Part shown: one piece after another, positions 18,697-28,592 of the stretch
Position numbering within the stretch: position 1 is the stretch's first letter
Layout: each line of letters opens with the position of its first letter
From: Hymenobacter telluris
GTDB taxonomy: Bacteria; Bacteroidota; Bacteroidia; Cytophagales; Hymenobacteraceae
Assembly (NCBI RefSeq): GCF_017313265.1
Contig: NZ_JAFLQZ010000020.1
Location: 31,104-95,103 of the forward strand
Reading direction: 5' to 3'
DNA length: 64,000 nucleotides
The notes under the pieces: generated by a model
The model's database searches: none
Told to the model about the DNA's origin: nothing
The model's input: only the letters and a program-made list of their open reading frames with translations
Made by a program: the position numbers and the translations under genes

Positions 18697-20187
18697 CTAC
18701 AGCGGGTTCTGCACAATGGCTTTGTTGACATTGAGCTCCGCCTGCGGGAATACGAATTGCCACTCCTTGGCCCCAGGCTCAACCCGGAAGTTGCTGCCGG
18801 TAAGAATCCAGGCCCATTGCGTGATGTGGTTTTTGCCCGTTCTATCCAACGCGCTGTTGGTGCGCTTCAAGTCCAGGAACCGGAACCCTTCCCCCCACAA
18901 CTCTATGCGGCGCTGGAACAGGATTTCGTCTACCAAGGCCTGCCCGGTGAAGGTGGACCGCACATACTGCGGGTCGCGCGCACTCACCAACGTAAACAGC
19001 GTGCCAGCAGCGGCAGCCAGCCCTTGCCGGGCTTGGGCTTCGGCCTGAATCAAATACAGCTCGGCTAAGCGCATGTGCGGCACGTCCCCGATGCTTAGGT
19101 TGGGGTCGGCCACCAGAAACTTCTTATGCCCGTACGGCGCCTTCACGCCCGTAGCCGGGGCCGGAATGCTGGCGCCGGTAGGGTCCCAAAGCGCCTTGCG
19201 GATGTCGGTGGCCGGAATTTGGTTGTAAAGTACCGAGTTGATCTTCTTCGGATTCTGCCGGATAACGGTCGAGCTAAAGTTGGCCGACATATAGGCGAAG
19301 AAGGAATAGAAGTAGCTGGTTTGGTCGGCTTGCATTTTGCTGCCCCATAGCCATTCCGGGTTGTCGATGCTGTTGAACCCACTCGTGTATTGCGTCCGGC
19401 TCATGAGGGTAGCGCCACTCTGCTGAATGGCTTCCTGCGCCAAGCGCGCGGCCACGGGCCAGTTTTGCATGGTGAGGGCCACCCGGGCTTTGATGCCCTT
19501 AGCTACGGCCGCATTGAAGTGGGATTTGGCCGGGCGGTTGGCCGCGCCGGTCAGCATGCCAATGGCCGCATCCAAATCCGTATTGATTTGGGTGTACACC
19601 TCCTCCACGGTAGCGCGCGGCTGGCCTACCGTCGTGTTGGTCGTCATTAGGGGTACGCCTAGCTGGCTGTTGGTTTTATTGGCGTCGTACCGCTCGCCAA
19701 ATACTTGTACCAACTGAAAATGAGCCCAGGCGCGGTATACCAGCGCTTCGCCAATTATCATCTGCTTTTCCGCTTCCGGGCCGGTGGCGTTGCCTAACCC
19801 ATTGATGAGCACGTTGGCATTGGCGATAACGCGGTAGTAGAAATAATACCAGGCGTGGTTGTACGTGGTGGTGGAGGTGGCATTCCGGTGGGCAATCCAG
19901 TTGTGCTCCCCAGACCACCAGCTGGTTCCTATTGTCTGCACCCAGTCTTCTCCCAGGGCATCCATCATAATCTTGTTTGAGCCTTCGCCACCTTGGTTCT
20001 GGCTGCCGTTGTGCTGTAAGTATAGTATCCGGTGGATACCGTTCAGCGCGGCCATGCCGTTTTTGGTGCTGGATAGCACGTCGCCCTCCGTTACGGCCGT
20101 GGTGGGGGCGGTTTCCAGGTACTCCTTGTCGCAGGAGGAAAAAATCATGGCGCTGGCTAGCAACGCGCTGTATATCGTCTTTTTCAT
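18697..20187 (-). CDS. SusD/RagB family outer-membrane lipoprotein
   Basis: A 496-residue surface lipoprotein. The start is the ATG complementary to 20185-20187 (a TTG two codons upstream is less likely). A lipobox is visible (AMIFSSC, Cys19), so the mature protein is lipid-anchored. The SusD fold is helical TPR-like; blocks such as ALVYRAWAHFQLVQVFG, VPLMTTNT and the C-terminal RRIELWGEGFRFLDLKR are typical of SusD/RagB. It caps the SusC barrel encoded 22 bases upstream and binds the ligand before import. No glycosidase lies beside this pair; the neighbours are peptidases, so a peptide ligand like that of RagAB is possible. Confidence 0.95.
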   Translation of the reverse strand: MKKTIYSALLASAMIFSSCDKEYLETAPTTAVTEGDVLSSTKNGMAALNGIHRILYLQHNGSQNQGGEGSNKIMMDALGEDWVQTIGTSWWSGEHNWIAHRNATSTTTYNHAWYYFYYRVIANANVLINGLGNATGPEAEKQMIIGEALVYRAWAHFQLVQVFGERYDANKTNSQLGVPLMTTNTTVGQPRATVEEVYTQINTDLDAAIGMLTGAANRPAKSHFNAAVAKGIKARVALTMQNWPVAARLAQEAIQQSGATLMSRTQYTSGFNSIDNPEWLWGSKMQADQTSYFYSFFAYMSANFSSTVIRQNPKKINSVLYNQIPATDIRKALWDPTGASIPAPATGVKAPYGHKKFLVADPNLSIGDVPHMRLAELYLIQAEAQARQGLAAAAGTLFTLVSARDPQYVRSTFTGQALVDEILFQRRIELWGEGFRFLDLKRTNSALDRTGKNHITQWAWILTGSNFRVEPGAKEWQFVFPQAELNVNKAIVQNPL

Positions 20188-20209
20188 GACCAATCAGTCC
20201 AATCAGTTG

Positions 20210-23200
20210 CTACAAAGAAAGATTCAACCCCAGCGAAAGCACCCGGGCAGGCACATATACCGCCGACGTGGTACCCGAGAAAGTCTGGGCCACGTTCATG
20301 CCTTTGCGCTTGGAAACCAGCGCCAGGTTTTCACCCGTAGCGAAGATGTTCACGTTGCGCAGCTTGAGGCGGGTGGTGAGAGGAGCCGGAATGTTGTAGC
20401 TCAAGCTCATCGAACGGAAGTTCAGGTACGAGGCGTCAATCAGCCACCGGTCGGAAGCGGCGGCTAAGTTGGCCGTATTGCCGGCTTGCATTTTCGGCAC
20501 GTCGGTGATATCACCGGGGTTTTGCCACCGGTCCAGCATGTCTTTGTGCATGGCACCGCCGTAGGTGCCGTGGTTCATCAGGGTGGCATACTGGCTGTCG
20601 TAGAACTTGCCCCCTACCGAGTAGGTAAGCAGTGCCGACAGGGTGAAGCCCTTGTAAGAGAAGGTATTGGTAATGCCGCCCGAGAACTTCGGAATGGCCG
20701 TGCCGGCGTAATGGAACCGGGCGTTGTTGGCATTCGAAGTCACGGTATCGGCGCCGATGATCTTGCTGTTGGCCTCAATGTAGGTGTTGGCGCGGTAGAG
20801 GGCATTGCCGTTATCGGGGTCAACGCCGTAGTACTCGCGCAGCCAGAACGACTGCAAATCCTCGCCTACTTTCAGCTTCTTGGTGCCGGATACCAGCTCG
20901 GGGTAAGGCAGCTTGGTTATCTCGTTTTTGAAAGTGGTCCAGTTGACATCCAGGTTCCAGTTGAAGGCGTCGGTTTTGATGATGTCACCGGCCAGCCGCA
21001 GCTCGACCCCCTGGTTGTACATCGTGCCCACGTTTTCAATCCGGTTGGCTACCCCGCTCGACAGCGGCAGCTGCACCTCAAACAACAGGTCCTTGGAGGT
21101 CCGCTTGAAATACTCCGCCGAACCGTTCAGGCGGTTTTTGAACAAGGAGAATTCCAACCCCGCATCGAAGCTGTTGTTCTTTTCCCACACCAGGCCCCGG
21201 TTGCCTAAGCTTGCTTGCGAGAAGCCCGGCTCGGCGGCATTGTTCTGGCCCAGCGTGTAGAGCGCCTGCCACGCGTAGTATTGGTTGCCGTCGGCATTTT
21301 CCAGGTTTTCGTTGCCCACCTGGCCGTACGACGACCGGAGCTTCACCATGTCAACCCAGTTGGGCTTGGTGAAGAAGGTTTCCTGATCCAAGCGCCAAGA
21401 GCCCCCCACCGACCAGAAGCTACCCCAGCGCACGTCCTTGTAGAACCGGGAAGACCCGTCGCGCCGATACGAGGCCGACACGGTGTACTTGTCGTTGTAC
21501 GTGTAGTTTGCCCGCCCGAAGTACGACTCTATCCGGTGTTCCTGCAGGTAGGTGTTGAAGCTGTTGATGGTGCTGAAGTTCTGCAGCTCGGTGTTGTCGG
21601 CAATTACCTCTCCCGACTTGGTGCCGCTCAGGTAGTCCCGGCTCCGGTTGTAGTTCTCGTGGCCTACCAAGAAATCCACCGTGTGCACGTCCGCCAGCGT
21701 GCGGGTGTAGTTGAGCAGCTGGTTGGCGGTGTAGCTCGTCAGGTTGTAGAGCACGCGGCCCGCCCGGCCGGCCGGCGCCCCATCCCCTACCACGGTGTTC
21801 TCGTAGGTCTGCTCTTCGTAGTTGGTGATATCCGCCGCGAAGTTGGCCGTGAACTTGAAGTCTTTCAGGAAGGTGATTTCCCCGTAGGTTCGGCCACCCA
21901 GCACATTGCGCCGGTAGAGGTAGTTGTTCCATTCGGTTTCGGCCACAATGTGCCGGCCGGGGTACACGGGGCGGGTCATAGTGGGCGAGGAGCCGCCCAA
22001 ATCATATATCCGTTGGCCATTCGCATCGAGCACGTATTCTCCGGTAGTCGGGTCGTGCTGATAGATGGGGTAGATAGGCCCCACGCCGCGGCTGAAGAAG
22101 AAGGGGTTTACGAAGCCCGTGGAGCTGCCCGTATTGGCCTGGTTGGAGTTGGTGAGGGTGTAGTTCAGGTTCACGCCCGCCTTAAACCACTTGGTTAGGT
22201 TGCTGTTGACGTTCAGCCGGCCCGCGAACCGCTGGAAGTCCGACTTAATTACATACCCTTTCTCGTTCAGGTAGCCCAGCGAAACGTAGTAGTCGCTCTT
22301 CTCAGACCCGCCGTTGAAGCTCACGGTATAGTCGGAGCGGGAACCGTCCCGGGTCAGGGCTTTTTCCCAGTCCAGGTCGTCGCCCCACAGCAACTGCGCA
22401 TCCGGGTTCAGGGTGCCGTCGGGCAGAACAATCTGGTTGTTCGGCACATTGAACGGGTTGTAGCCCAACAGGCCCTTGATGTCATTGGTGGCCCGCTGGC
22501 TGGCCTGCGCAATGGTAACGGTGTTGCTAACCAGGCTATTCCGGTAGGCTTCCCACATCAAGGGGTAATACTCCTGCGCGTTTACCCGCTCATACTCAGG
22601 CACCGCCCGCGAGGAAACGCCCTGCAACGCTCTCAGATTCACTTGTACCCGGTCTTTCTTGCCCTTCTTGGTGGTAATCATCACCACTCCGTTGGTGGCC
22701 CGGGAGCCGTAGAGGGCGGTGGAGGCGGCATCCTTCAGCACCGAGATGCTCGCAATATCCTCCGTGTTCAGGTTCGACAAACCGGCCGTGTACGGTACGC
22801 CGTCCACTACGTACAGCGGGTCGTTGGCGTAGTTCACCGAGCTGAACCCGCGGATGCGGATATCCGGGCCGGCACCCGGCTGCCCGGAACCCGCCGAAAC
22901 CTGCACCCCGGGAGCTTGGCCCGCAATGGCGTTGGTAATGTTGGTTACTGGCCGTTGCGCCAGCTTCTCGGCCCCAATCTGCGCCACGGAGCCGGTGTAC
23001 GTAGCCGGGTCGGCGGTGCCATATGCTACTACCACTACCTCGTTGAGGCTTTTGGAGTCGCTGGCCAAACTCACGTTGATTGTGGACTGGCTGCCAACGG
23101 TCACCTCTTTGTTGAGGTAGCCAATGAAGGTAAACACCAGCGTACCTCCGCCGGCCGGTACACTGATGCTGTAGTTGCCCTTTTCATCAGTTGGTGCCGC

Positions 23201-23353
23201 CGTGGAAGTCTCTTTCAAATGAACGGTTACCCCAGGCATTCCTTCGCCGGTAATGGCATCCGTTACTCGCCCTGTCACCGCCTTGCTTTGCGCCCACGCC
23301 TGCATGGGGAGGGCCGACATCAAAACAAAGCTGGAAAGTAAAGCTTTCTTCAT
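20210..23353 (-). CDS. SusC/RagA family TonB-linked outer-membrane transporter
   Basis: A 1047-residue TonB-dependent barrel. The signal peptide ends at about 21 (AWAQ). A carboxypeptidase-regulatory-like domain follows (about 25-105: GRVTDAITGEGMPGVTV, FTFIGYLNKEVTV), then the plug with the SusC signature (SLNEVVVVAYG, PDIRIRGFSSVNYANDPLYV, ISVLKDAASTALYGSRATNG), then the 22-strand barrel. There is no STN domain, so it does not signal to a FecR by the usual route. It is followed after 22 bases by SusD, the standard pair for TonB-driven uptake of large nutrients. The promoter should lie in the long AT-rich gap upstream. Confidence 0.96.
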   Translation of the reverse strand: MKKALLSSFVLMSALPMQAWAQSKAVTGRVTDAITGEGMPGVTVHLKETSTAAPTDEKGNYSISVPAGGGTLVFTFIGYLNKEVTVGSQSTINVSLASDSKSLNEVVVVAYGTADPATYTGSVAQIGAEKLAQRPVTNITNAIAGQAPGVQVSAGSGQPGAGPDIRIRGFSSVNYANDPLYVVDGVPYTAGLSNLNTEDIASISVLKDAASTALYGSRATNGVVMITTKKGKKDRVQVNLRALQGVSSRAVPEYERVNAQEYYPLMWEAYRNSLVSNTVTIAQASQRATNDIKGLLGYNPFNVPNNQIVLPDGTLNPDAQLLWGDDLDWEKALTRDGSRSDYTVSFNGGSEKSDYYVSLGYLNEKGYVIKSDFQRFAGRLNVNSNLTKWFKAGVNLNYTLTNSNQANTGSSTGFVNPFFFSRGVGPIYPIYQHDPTTGEYVLDANGQRIYDLGGSSPTMTRPVYPGRHIVAETEWNNYLYRRNVLGGRTYGEITFLKDFKFTANFAADITNYEEQTYENTVVGDGAPAGRAGRVLYNLTSYTANQLLNYTRTLADVHTVDFLVGHENYNRSRDYLSGTKSGEVIADNTELQNFSTINSFNTYLQEHRIESYFGRANYTYNDKYTVSASYRRDGSSRFYKDVRWGSFWSVGGSWRLDQETFFTKPNWVDMVKLRSSYGQVGNENLENADGNQYYAWQALYTLGQNNAAEPGFSQASLGNRGLVWEKNNSFDAGLEFSLFKNRLNGSAEYFKRTSKDLLFEVQLPLSSGVANRIENVGTMYNQGVELRLAGDIIKTDAFNWNLDVNWTTFKNEITKLPYPELVSGTKKLKVGEDLQSFWLREYYGVDPDNGNALYRANTYIEANSKIIGADTVTSNANNARFHYAGTAIPKFSGGITNTFSYKGFTLSALLTYSVGGKFYDSQYATLMNHGTYGGAMHKDMLDRWQNPGDITDVPKMQAGNTANLAAASDRWLIDASYLNFRSMSLSYNIPAPLTTRLKLRNVNIFATGENLALVSKRKGMNVAQTFSGTTSAVYVPARVLSLGLNLSL

Positions 23354-24198
23354 ATGGATTATGATTTGTTGAATGAACGAGTGTTGATTGCCCTGTTCTA
23401 CTGTTTCCCTGCCCCTTCCCGGTTTGCCGCTTGCCCTACACTTGCTATTCTATCTCAGGCAGTTGAAAGGCCTAGCTCTAACTACCTCAGTAGCTACCCC
23501 ACGAATGACCTGTATGCACGCTCCAAAAGCAGCAAGAAACGGTGCTAGGAGCACCTCAGTGGCGGGCAGTTTCCGGCAGCTATATTCCTGTTGCTACTCC
23601 TGAGTGGAGCGCACCAACGTACTCACAATGATGGGTATAAGCCAGAAAAGGAGCCTGAACAATGGCTGGTGTACTTGAGCGTACCGACCCTGCTACATTT
23701 ACTATTTTACCGGTAACATTCTACTCTCTTGTCCACAAATGGCCCTTTTTTGATGTCGGCCTCGCAAACAGCAATGAGTGTAATGTCTTCCCATGCAAGT
23801 GGTGTTATAAGTTGAGCTACTTCCAGTTATAAGTGCTAATTAAAAACATAATATTAACAATTGCATAATCAGGGTAGCATTTTTATTTATAAATAAGCCC
23901 TGATATTACGAATATTGCAATCGATTTCTTAATAGGTTATCTTGTAGAAGTAATATAAATTGCAAGTTTAAAGGTGTATTTCTGTACTTTTTCAAGTAAA
24001 CATTGTCTCTACATGTTTTTTAATGCAGACACTAGCAAAAAGGAAAGCATCGTTCACCTGATACAGGGTTAGAAAAACCTGAGTAGCGGCTGTTCCGGAA
24101 AAGAGAACCGGCCATAGGGATAGATGCACATGAAAAAGCCTGAATTACCAAGTGGTAGTTCAGGCTTTTCGCTTTTAATGGACGCTTTTTTTAGTGCA
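23354..24198. other. Long AT-rich intergenic region upstream of susC
   Basis: About 845 bases without a convincing gene, between susC (start at 23353) and the 3' end of the S9 peptidase gene. From about 23690 to 24060 the sequence is visibly AT-rich against its GC-rich surroundings. A small hairpin (ATCAGGG 23868-23874 with CCCTGAT 23898-23904) encloses an AT-rich palindromic loop. It could hold the susC promoter, a leader or an unrecognised RNA; none can be proven from sequence alone. Confidence 0.5.
24134..24169. terminator. Hairpin terminator after the S9 peptidase gene
   Basis: Stem AAAAGCCTGAATTACCA (24134-24150) pairs with 24153-24169 with a single mismatch and a 2-base loop. Read on the minus strand it ends in a T-run, about 30 bases beyond the S9 peptidase stop codon. 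Confidence 0.8.
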
Positions 24199-26655
24199 CT
24201 AATTTGCTGGCTTAAGTGGCTTCACGTATTTCTCCAGCCACGCATTTGTCTCCCACAATACGTGGAGCATGTTTTCGCGGGCGGCATAGCCATGAGCCTC
24301 AGCCGGCAGCACTATGTAGCGCGCGGTAGCGCCTTGCCCTTTGAGAGCGGAAAAGTACCGCTCACTCTGAATGGGGAAAGTGCCCTGGTTGTTGTCGGCC
24401 TCGCCGTGAATCAGCAGGATGGGCGTTTTCATTTTGTCGGCGTAGTTGAACGGCGACATGGTGTTGTACACTTCGGGCACCTGCCAGTAGCTGCGCTCTT
24501 CGCCCTGGAAACCGTAAGGCGTGAGGGTGCGGTTGTAGGCGCCGCTACGGGCAATACCCGCTTTAAACAAGTTGGAGTGCGACAACAGATTGGCCGTCAT
24601 GAAGGCGCCGTAGCTGTGGCCCATCACGCCCACCCGGTCGGCGTCCACTACGCCCAGGCGGGCTCCTTCATCAATGGCCGCCTTGGCGCTGCTCACCAGC
24701 TGCTCGATGTAGGTGTCGTTGGGGTCTTTGCTGCCCTCGCCCACTATCGGCACGCTGGCGTTTTCTAGCACGGCGTAGCCCTGCGTAACCCAGAATACCG
24801 GCGAGCCGCCCCCCAGGCGCGTGAAGGTGTAGGGTGAGCCGCTAACCTGCCCGGCAGTGTTTTTGTCCTTGAATTCCAGAGGATAAGCCGACATAAGCGT
24901 GGGCAGCGGGCCGTCGCTTTTCTTGTAGTTCGGGGGCAGGTAGAGGTTGGCCGTCAAATCCACGCCATCAGCGCGCTTGTATTTCAGCACCTGCTTCGGG
25001 AAGCTGCCGCCAAACGCCGCATACGGATTCGGGAATTTGGTTACGGCCGTGAGCTTGTCCTTTTTAGTGGCGTCGCGCAGGTAGTAGTTCGGCGACTGAG
25101 TGAGCGACTCGCGGCGGGTGAGCAACTGCCGGTTCTTGCCGCTGGCATCCAGAATGGCCACTGGCACCTCGTACACGGGGGCTGCTGACCGCCACCAGCG
25201 GGTGGTTTTCTTGCTGGTTAAGTCCAGCTCATCCACGAAAGGCCGGTCGCCTTCGGGCGAAGCCCCCGCGCCTAGCAAGTACACGCTTTGGCCCGTAGGC
25301 CCACCCGTGAGCAGCACCGATTTGCCCTGAGCATTGCGGTGCTCGTACGGCGTGCCGGGGTCCTTGTACTTATCCTCCGACGACCCCTCGAACAACACGG
25401 CAAGCGGTGCGCTGGGCTTGCTCGGGTTCAGTTGCCAGGTGGTTTCGTGGCGGTCGGCCCAACGGTAGCCACCCACCAAAGCCAGTTGGCTGGTGCCCCA
25501 GCTGAGGCCGCCAAAGCGCAAGGGCAAAGCAGCCAGCTCTTGCGGCGCACTCGTAAATGGCGCTTCCAGGGTGAATATTTTGTCGCGAATGTTGGCTTTC
25601 GTTTTGGGGTTGCCGCCGTCCTGGGCCTCCACGTAGTAGAGCGTGGCGGGCGCATCGGCACGCCAGCCATGGTTACGCGGGCCAGTGGGGGCTGCATCGT
25701 TGCCAATGGGCACGGCGTCGGCCAAAGGCAAATCAACCACCGATTTCACCGAGGCTCCGGTAGCCAAATCCAGCACATCGATGCGCTGCGGGAACCGGCT
25801 GATGGGCAGCGTATAAGAATACGGCCGGTGGCGGGTGCGCAGCATTACGTATTTGCCATCGGGTGAGGGCGAGGCCGTTTGAATCAGGCCGGGCTGACCC
25901 AGAGGCTGCGCCGTGCCATCGGCAACGTTCACCTTCACCAGCTGGGAAGTGGCGTAATAGTCAAACAGCCGCTCATCGGCGGGGTTTTTCAGCAGATCCT
26001 GGTAAGTGCGGGCTGCCGTTTTGATGCCGCCACCGCTTTCCTGTACCGCCGGGCCGGTAGGCGCAGTGTCGGCCGAAGGCGCGGCACCCCGGCCAGCCGG
26101 CACGATGCAGGCCAAAATCGTTTTGCTATCGGAAACCCAATCAAAGGAATTGCCAAACGCATCGTTGAGGGGCGTGGACAGTAGGCGGCGGGCCGTGGCC
26201 CCGGCCACATCAGCCACCCAAAGTTCCACGCGGCCGTCGGTGCCGGAGCCGGGCGTGGTCAGGGCGAAGGCAATGGTTTTGTTGTCAGGCGACCAGCTCA
26301 CGTCGCTGATACGGGCCTGAGCCGGTAGGCCTTTTACCTCGATTTCGGTACCGTTGGGCAAGGTTTTCAGCTTGATGCCCACCGCGTAGCTCACCCGGCT
26401 CTGGCCGTTGGTACGCGGGTTGATGCGCAAGCCCGCCAAGCGCAGCTCGGGTTGCGCCAGTTCGGCTACGGTCGGAAAGTCCTGCACTTGCAGCAAAGCC
26501 AGCGTGCGGCCATTTGAGGCAAGGCTGACGCGGGGCGTGGGCGGTGCCAGCAGCAGATCCTGAAGCGCTTTAGGCGGAGTTTGATACTTAAAATCCTGGC
26601 CCTCAGACACAACAGCAACAAGTAATAACGTGGCGGAAAGAAACAGTGTTTTCAT
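24199..26655 (-). CDS. S9 family prolyl oligopeptidase, secreted
   Basis: An 818-residue serine peptidase with a signal peptide at about 1-20 (FLSATLLLVAVVSEG). The N-terminal two thirds form a beta-propeller with WD40-like PD repeats (DVSWSPDNKTIAFALTT, ASPSPDGKYVMLRTR). The C-terminal alpha/beta-hydrolase carries the triad: Ser681 in GHSYG, Asp754 in HGEADNN, His788 in EAHGY. This type of enzyme, close to glutamyl endopeptidase or dipeptidyl-peptidase-like S9 proteins of Bacteroidota, cleaves oligopeptides in the periplasm. It is read leftwards, ending at a hairpin, with the SusC/SusD pair beyond. Together with the M16 peptidase it points to peptide use. The exact cleavage specificity is not inferable. 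Confidence 0.93.
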   Translation of the reverse strand: MKTLFLSATLLLVAVVSEGQDFKYQTPPKALQDLLLAPPTPRVSLASNGRTLALLQVQDFPTVAELAQPELRLAGLRINPRTNGQSRVSYAVGIKLKTLPNGTEIEVKGLPAQARISDVSWSPDNKTIAFALTTPGSGTDGRVELWVADVAGATARRLLSTPLNDAFGNSFDWVSDSKTILACIVPAGRGAAPSADTAPTGPAVQESGGGIKTAARTYQDLLKNPADERLFDYYATSQLVKVNVADGTAQPLGQPGLIQTASPSPDGKYVMLRTRHRPYSYTLPISRFPQRIDVLDLATGASVKSVVDLPLADAVPIGNDAAPTGPRNHGWRADAPATLYYVEAQDGGNPKTKANIRDKIFTLEAPFTSAPQELAALPLRFGGLSWGTSQLALVGGYRWADRHETTWQLNPSKPSAPLAVLFEGSSEDKYKDPGTPYEHRNAQGKSVLLTGGPTGQSVYLLGAGASPEGDRPFVDELDLTSKKTTRWWRSAAPVYEVPVAILDASGKNRQLLTRRESLTQSPNYYLRDATKKDKLTAVTKFPNPYAAFGGSFPKQVLKYKRADGVDLTANLYLPPNYKKSDGPLPTLMSAYPLEFKDKNTAGQVSGSPYTFTRLGGGSPVFWVTQGYAVLENASVPIVGEGSKDPNDTYIEQLVSSAKAAIDEGARLGVVDADRVGVMGHSYGAFMTANLLSHSNLFKAGIARSGAYNRTLTPYGFQGEERSYWQVPEVYNTMSPFNYADKMKTPILLIHGEADNNQGTFPIQSERYFSALKGQGATARYIVLPAEAHGYAARENMLHVLWETNAWLEKYVKPLKPAN

Positions 26656-27117
26656 AGGCAGAAATGAGAAGAGAAGCTATTGTAGCACGCTGCCCCGAAT
26701 GACAAGGTAACCCGGATGCGGGTTGCGGCTACTGCTCGGAAAGAAAACAAGTAATACAGGATATGGCGCTTTAGCAGCTGGCAGCCAAGTGCATAGCCTT
26801 TACCATCACCAAAAGCAAAGACGCCGAACAAACCCAACAAAACAGGTTTCACGCAGATGCCGCCAGGTAAGGCAATTGATGAAACCCGAACATAATAAAG
26901 TTTAATCTTTCTTTCGTCATAAAAGACAACTTTATCCAGCCGGATACTTTACAACTTCGGCTTGTTCTCAGAATGGGTTCCGGGTTTCGAGAGCAGGGGT
27001 GTAATCCAAATCGGTTGCTTTGCGTATTACTGCTTTTGTAACGCGCTTATAGTTCGGCTTTTCGCATTTCATTCTGCACCCGCCAGTGCCTCTTGTTTAT
27101 CGATTCCTTTCTCACGC
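26656..27117. other. Intergenic region between S9 peptidase and STAS-like gene
   Basis: A divergent spacer of about 460 bases. No gene with coding character was seen. The stretch 26880-26960 is AT-rich (AATAAAGTTTAATC) and probably carries promoters for the divergent genes. An in-frame upstream extension of the STAS-like gene covers part of it but starts upstream of the conserved region. Confidence 0.4.
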
Positions 27118-27534
27118 ATGCCCCTCGAATTAGTTAACGGATTCGGTCACGTATATCTCACCATTGAGTATGATGCGGCCAATCAGTGGGTGTATAATAA
27201 CTGGCTTGGTTACCAGACATATATTGGTATTATTGCCGGTGCCGATGCCTGCCTGCACCCGCTACGCGAGCATCAATGTGCCTACCTGCTCAACGACAAC
27301 CGCCATGTGCTGGGCCCCTGGGACCACGCCGTAGAATGGATTGCCAAGGACTGGGCCCCTAGAGCCAGCGCGCAAGGCCTGACGCATTTTGCGCAGGTTG
27401 TCAGCCCCGAAGCACTGGCCGCTCTTTCTGGCGAGGCGATGCACGTAGGCATCGGCGACCAACTACAGATGCGCTTGTTCTCGACTATTGAGGAGGCTCA
27501 GGAATGGCTACGCCAGGCACAAGGACGCGCCTGA
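27118..27534 (+). CDS. Small STAS/SEC14-like hypothetical protein (paralogue 2)
   Basis: A 138-residue cytoplasmic protein. The ATG at 27118 is preferred over upstream starts because it gives the same length as the paralogue at 14063-14485. Shared landmarks are an N-terminal beta block (GFGHVYLTIEYD), a central LLNDNRH, then WIAKDWAPRASAQG, and a C-terminal FSTIEEAQEWLRQAQ. The alternating beta-alpha layout fits a SpoIIAA/STAS-type domain. No partner kinase or sigma factor is adjacent; the next gene encodes a GAF-domain protein, which may hint at a signalling role. Function unknown. Confidence 0.65.
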   Translation: MPLELVNGFGHVYLTIEYDAANQWVYNNWLGYQTYIGIIAGADACLHPLREHQCAYLLNDNRHVLGPWDHAVEWIAKDWAPRASAQGLTHFAQVVSPEALAALSGEAMHVGIGDQLQMRLFSTIEEAQEWLRQAQGRA

Positions 27535-27635
27535 TTGGTTTTTTGCTTGTGTAGCCTCTCTTGCAGCCGAGGAAGGCAGCTCCTATTAACCTCTACCACC
27601 CAGCTAATTGCGGCGGGATTTCGCTACTTTTCTCT

Positions 27636-28127
27636 ATGAGTACATCTGCTTCAAGCGCTGATATTTCCATGCAGCCCGAGATTAATGCGTTTACGGCTTG
27701 CCTACAGCAGGGGACGCATCAGGCGCTGGAATACCTCAACAGCCGCACCCCGCACCGTTACACTGGCGTATTTCGCTTCGATGGGGAGATGCTACGCAAT
27801 GAAGCACTCTTTGACCGTTATCAGCCCGCGGTTCGGCAGGGCGAGGATGTACCCCTTGCCGTAACGTATTGTGCACTGGTGGGCCGCCAGCAGGCCCCAC
27901 TCCAGATTCTCGACGCGCTAACAGATCCGCAAGCGGCCGGGGTGGAAACGCCTGTTATTTCCTACTGCGGCGTGCTGATCCGCGACGCTCAGGGCAGAGC
28001 GTATGGTACGCTCTGCCACTACGATTTGCAGCGCTGCCAGGAGCGCACCACCGATTTGCCTTTGCTTGAGGAGGCTGCACGGCTATTACACCATAAGCTG
28101 CACCCGCAAAGCCAGTCCTCGAACTAA
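27636..28127 (+). CDS. GAF domain-containing protein
   Basis: A 163-residue soluble protein starting at the ATG at 27636. It is essentially one GAF-type sensor domain: HRYTGVFRFDGEMLRNEALFDR, then LAVTYCALVGRQQAPLQILDAL, then ISYCGVLIRDAQGRAYGTLC and LPLLEEAARLLHHKL. In such stand-alone GAF proteins the domain binds a small molecule or senses light or redox; the first block looks like the beta-sheet core and GTLC(H)YD is the typical end of the sheet. There is no output domain. It follows the STAS-like gene by about 100 bases and could be co-transcribed. The ligand is unknown. Confidence 0.75.
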   Translation: MSTSASSADISMQPEINAFTACLQQGTHQALEYLNSRTPHRYTGVFRFDGEMLRNEALFDRYQPAVRQGEDVPLAVTYCALVGRQQAPLQILDALTDPQAAGVETPVISYCGVLIRDAQGRAYGTLCHYDLQRCQERTTDLPLLEEAARLLHHKLHPQSQSSN

Positions 28128-28592
28128 TAAACGCAGGTAATAAGCTCATAGCCAATAAAGTATAATATTGCTAGCGGAAGGGCCGGCCCAAGCGGCGGCT
28201 ACGCCAGGGTAACAGCATGCTAGGCCCCACCAGGGGGGCAAGCATTGGCCCGGCCCTCTCTTGAAGCAGCCCATGACCCACGTGGCACTTGTGCCCCACA
28301 CCAAGAAGGGTGGGGCCAGGTGGCAGCCGCCAGCAACTGCCCCGCAATACCAAAGGGCAAACCAACTACGGGCGTGTCGGTGAGGCATCAGCCCACGAAA
28401 CTCCGCGCCGGAAATTGTTTGAATTGTATACTCTTTGGTTTGGTTCGCTTTTTCCGGCCGCGCTAAACTGCCGGACCTTTGCAGGGCAAATCAGTAGCAG
28501 CGAGGGCCGTTCCGCAAGCGGGAATGAGTGCCGCCGTGACAAAAGGCGTGGCGTCAGCGTGCGTCTTTACAATCAACTTATTCGGGTACACC
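28128..28592. other. Intergenic region with inverted GC-rich arms
   Basis: About 465 bases without a supported gene. GC-rich arms AGGGCCGGCCCA (28179-28190) and TTGGCCCGGCCCT (28245-28257) face each other across about 55 bases, and a short palindrome (GTGGCAC with GTGCCCCAC) follows near 28280. This resembles a dispersed palindromic repeat or a structured leader. A TATAATATTG stretch at about 28161 precedes it. Confidence 0.4.
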
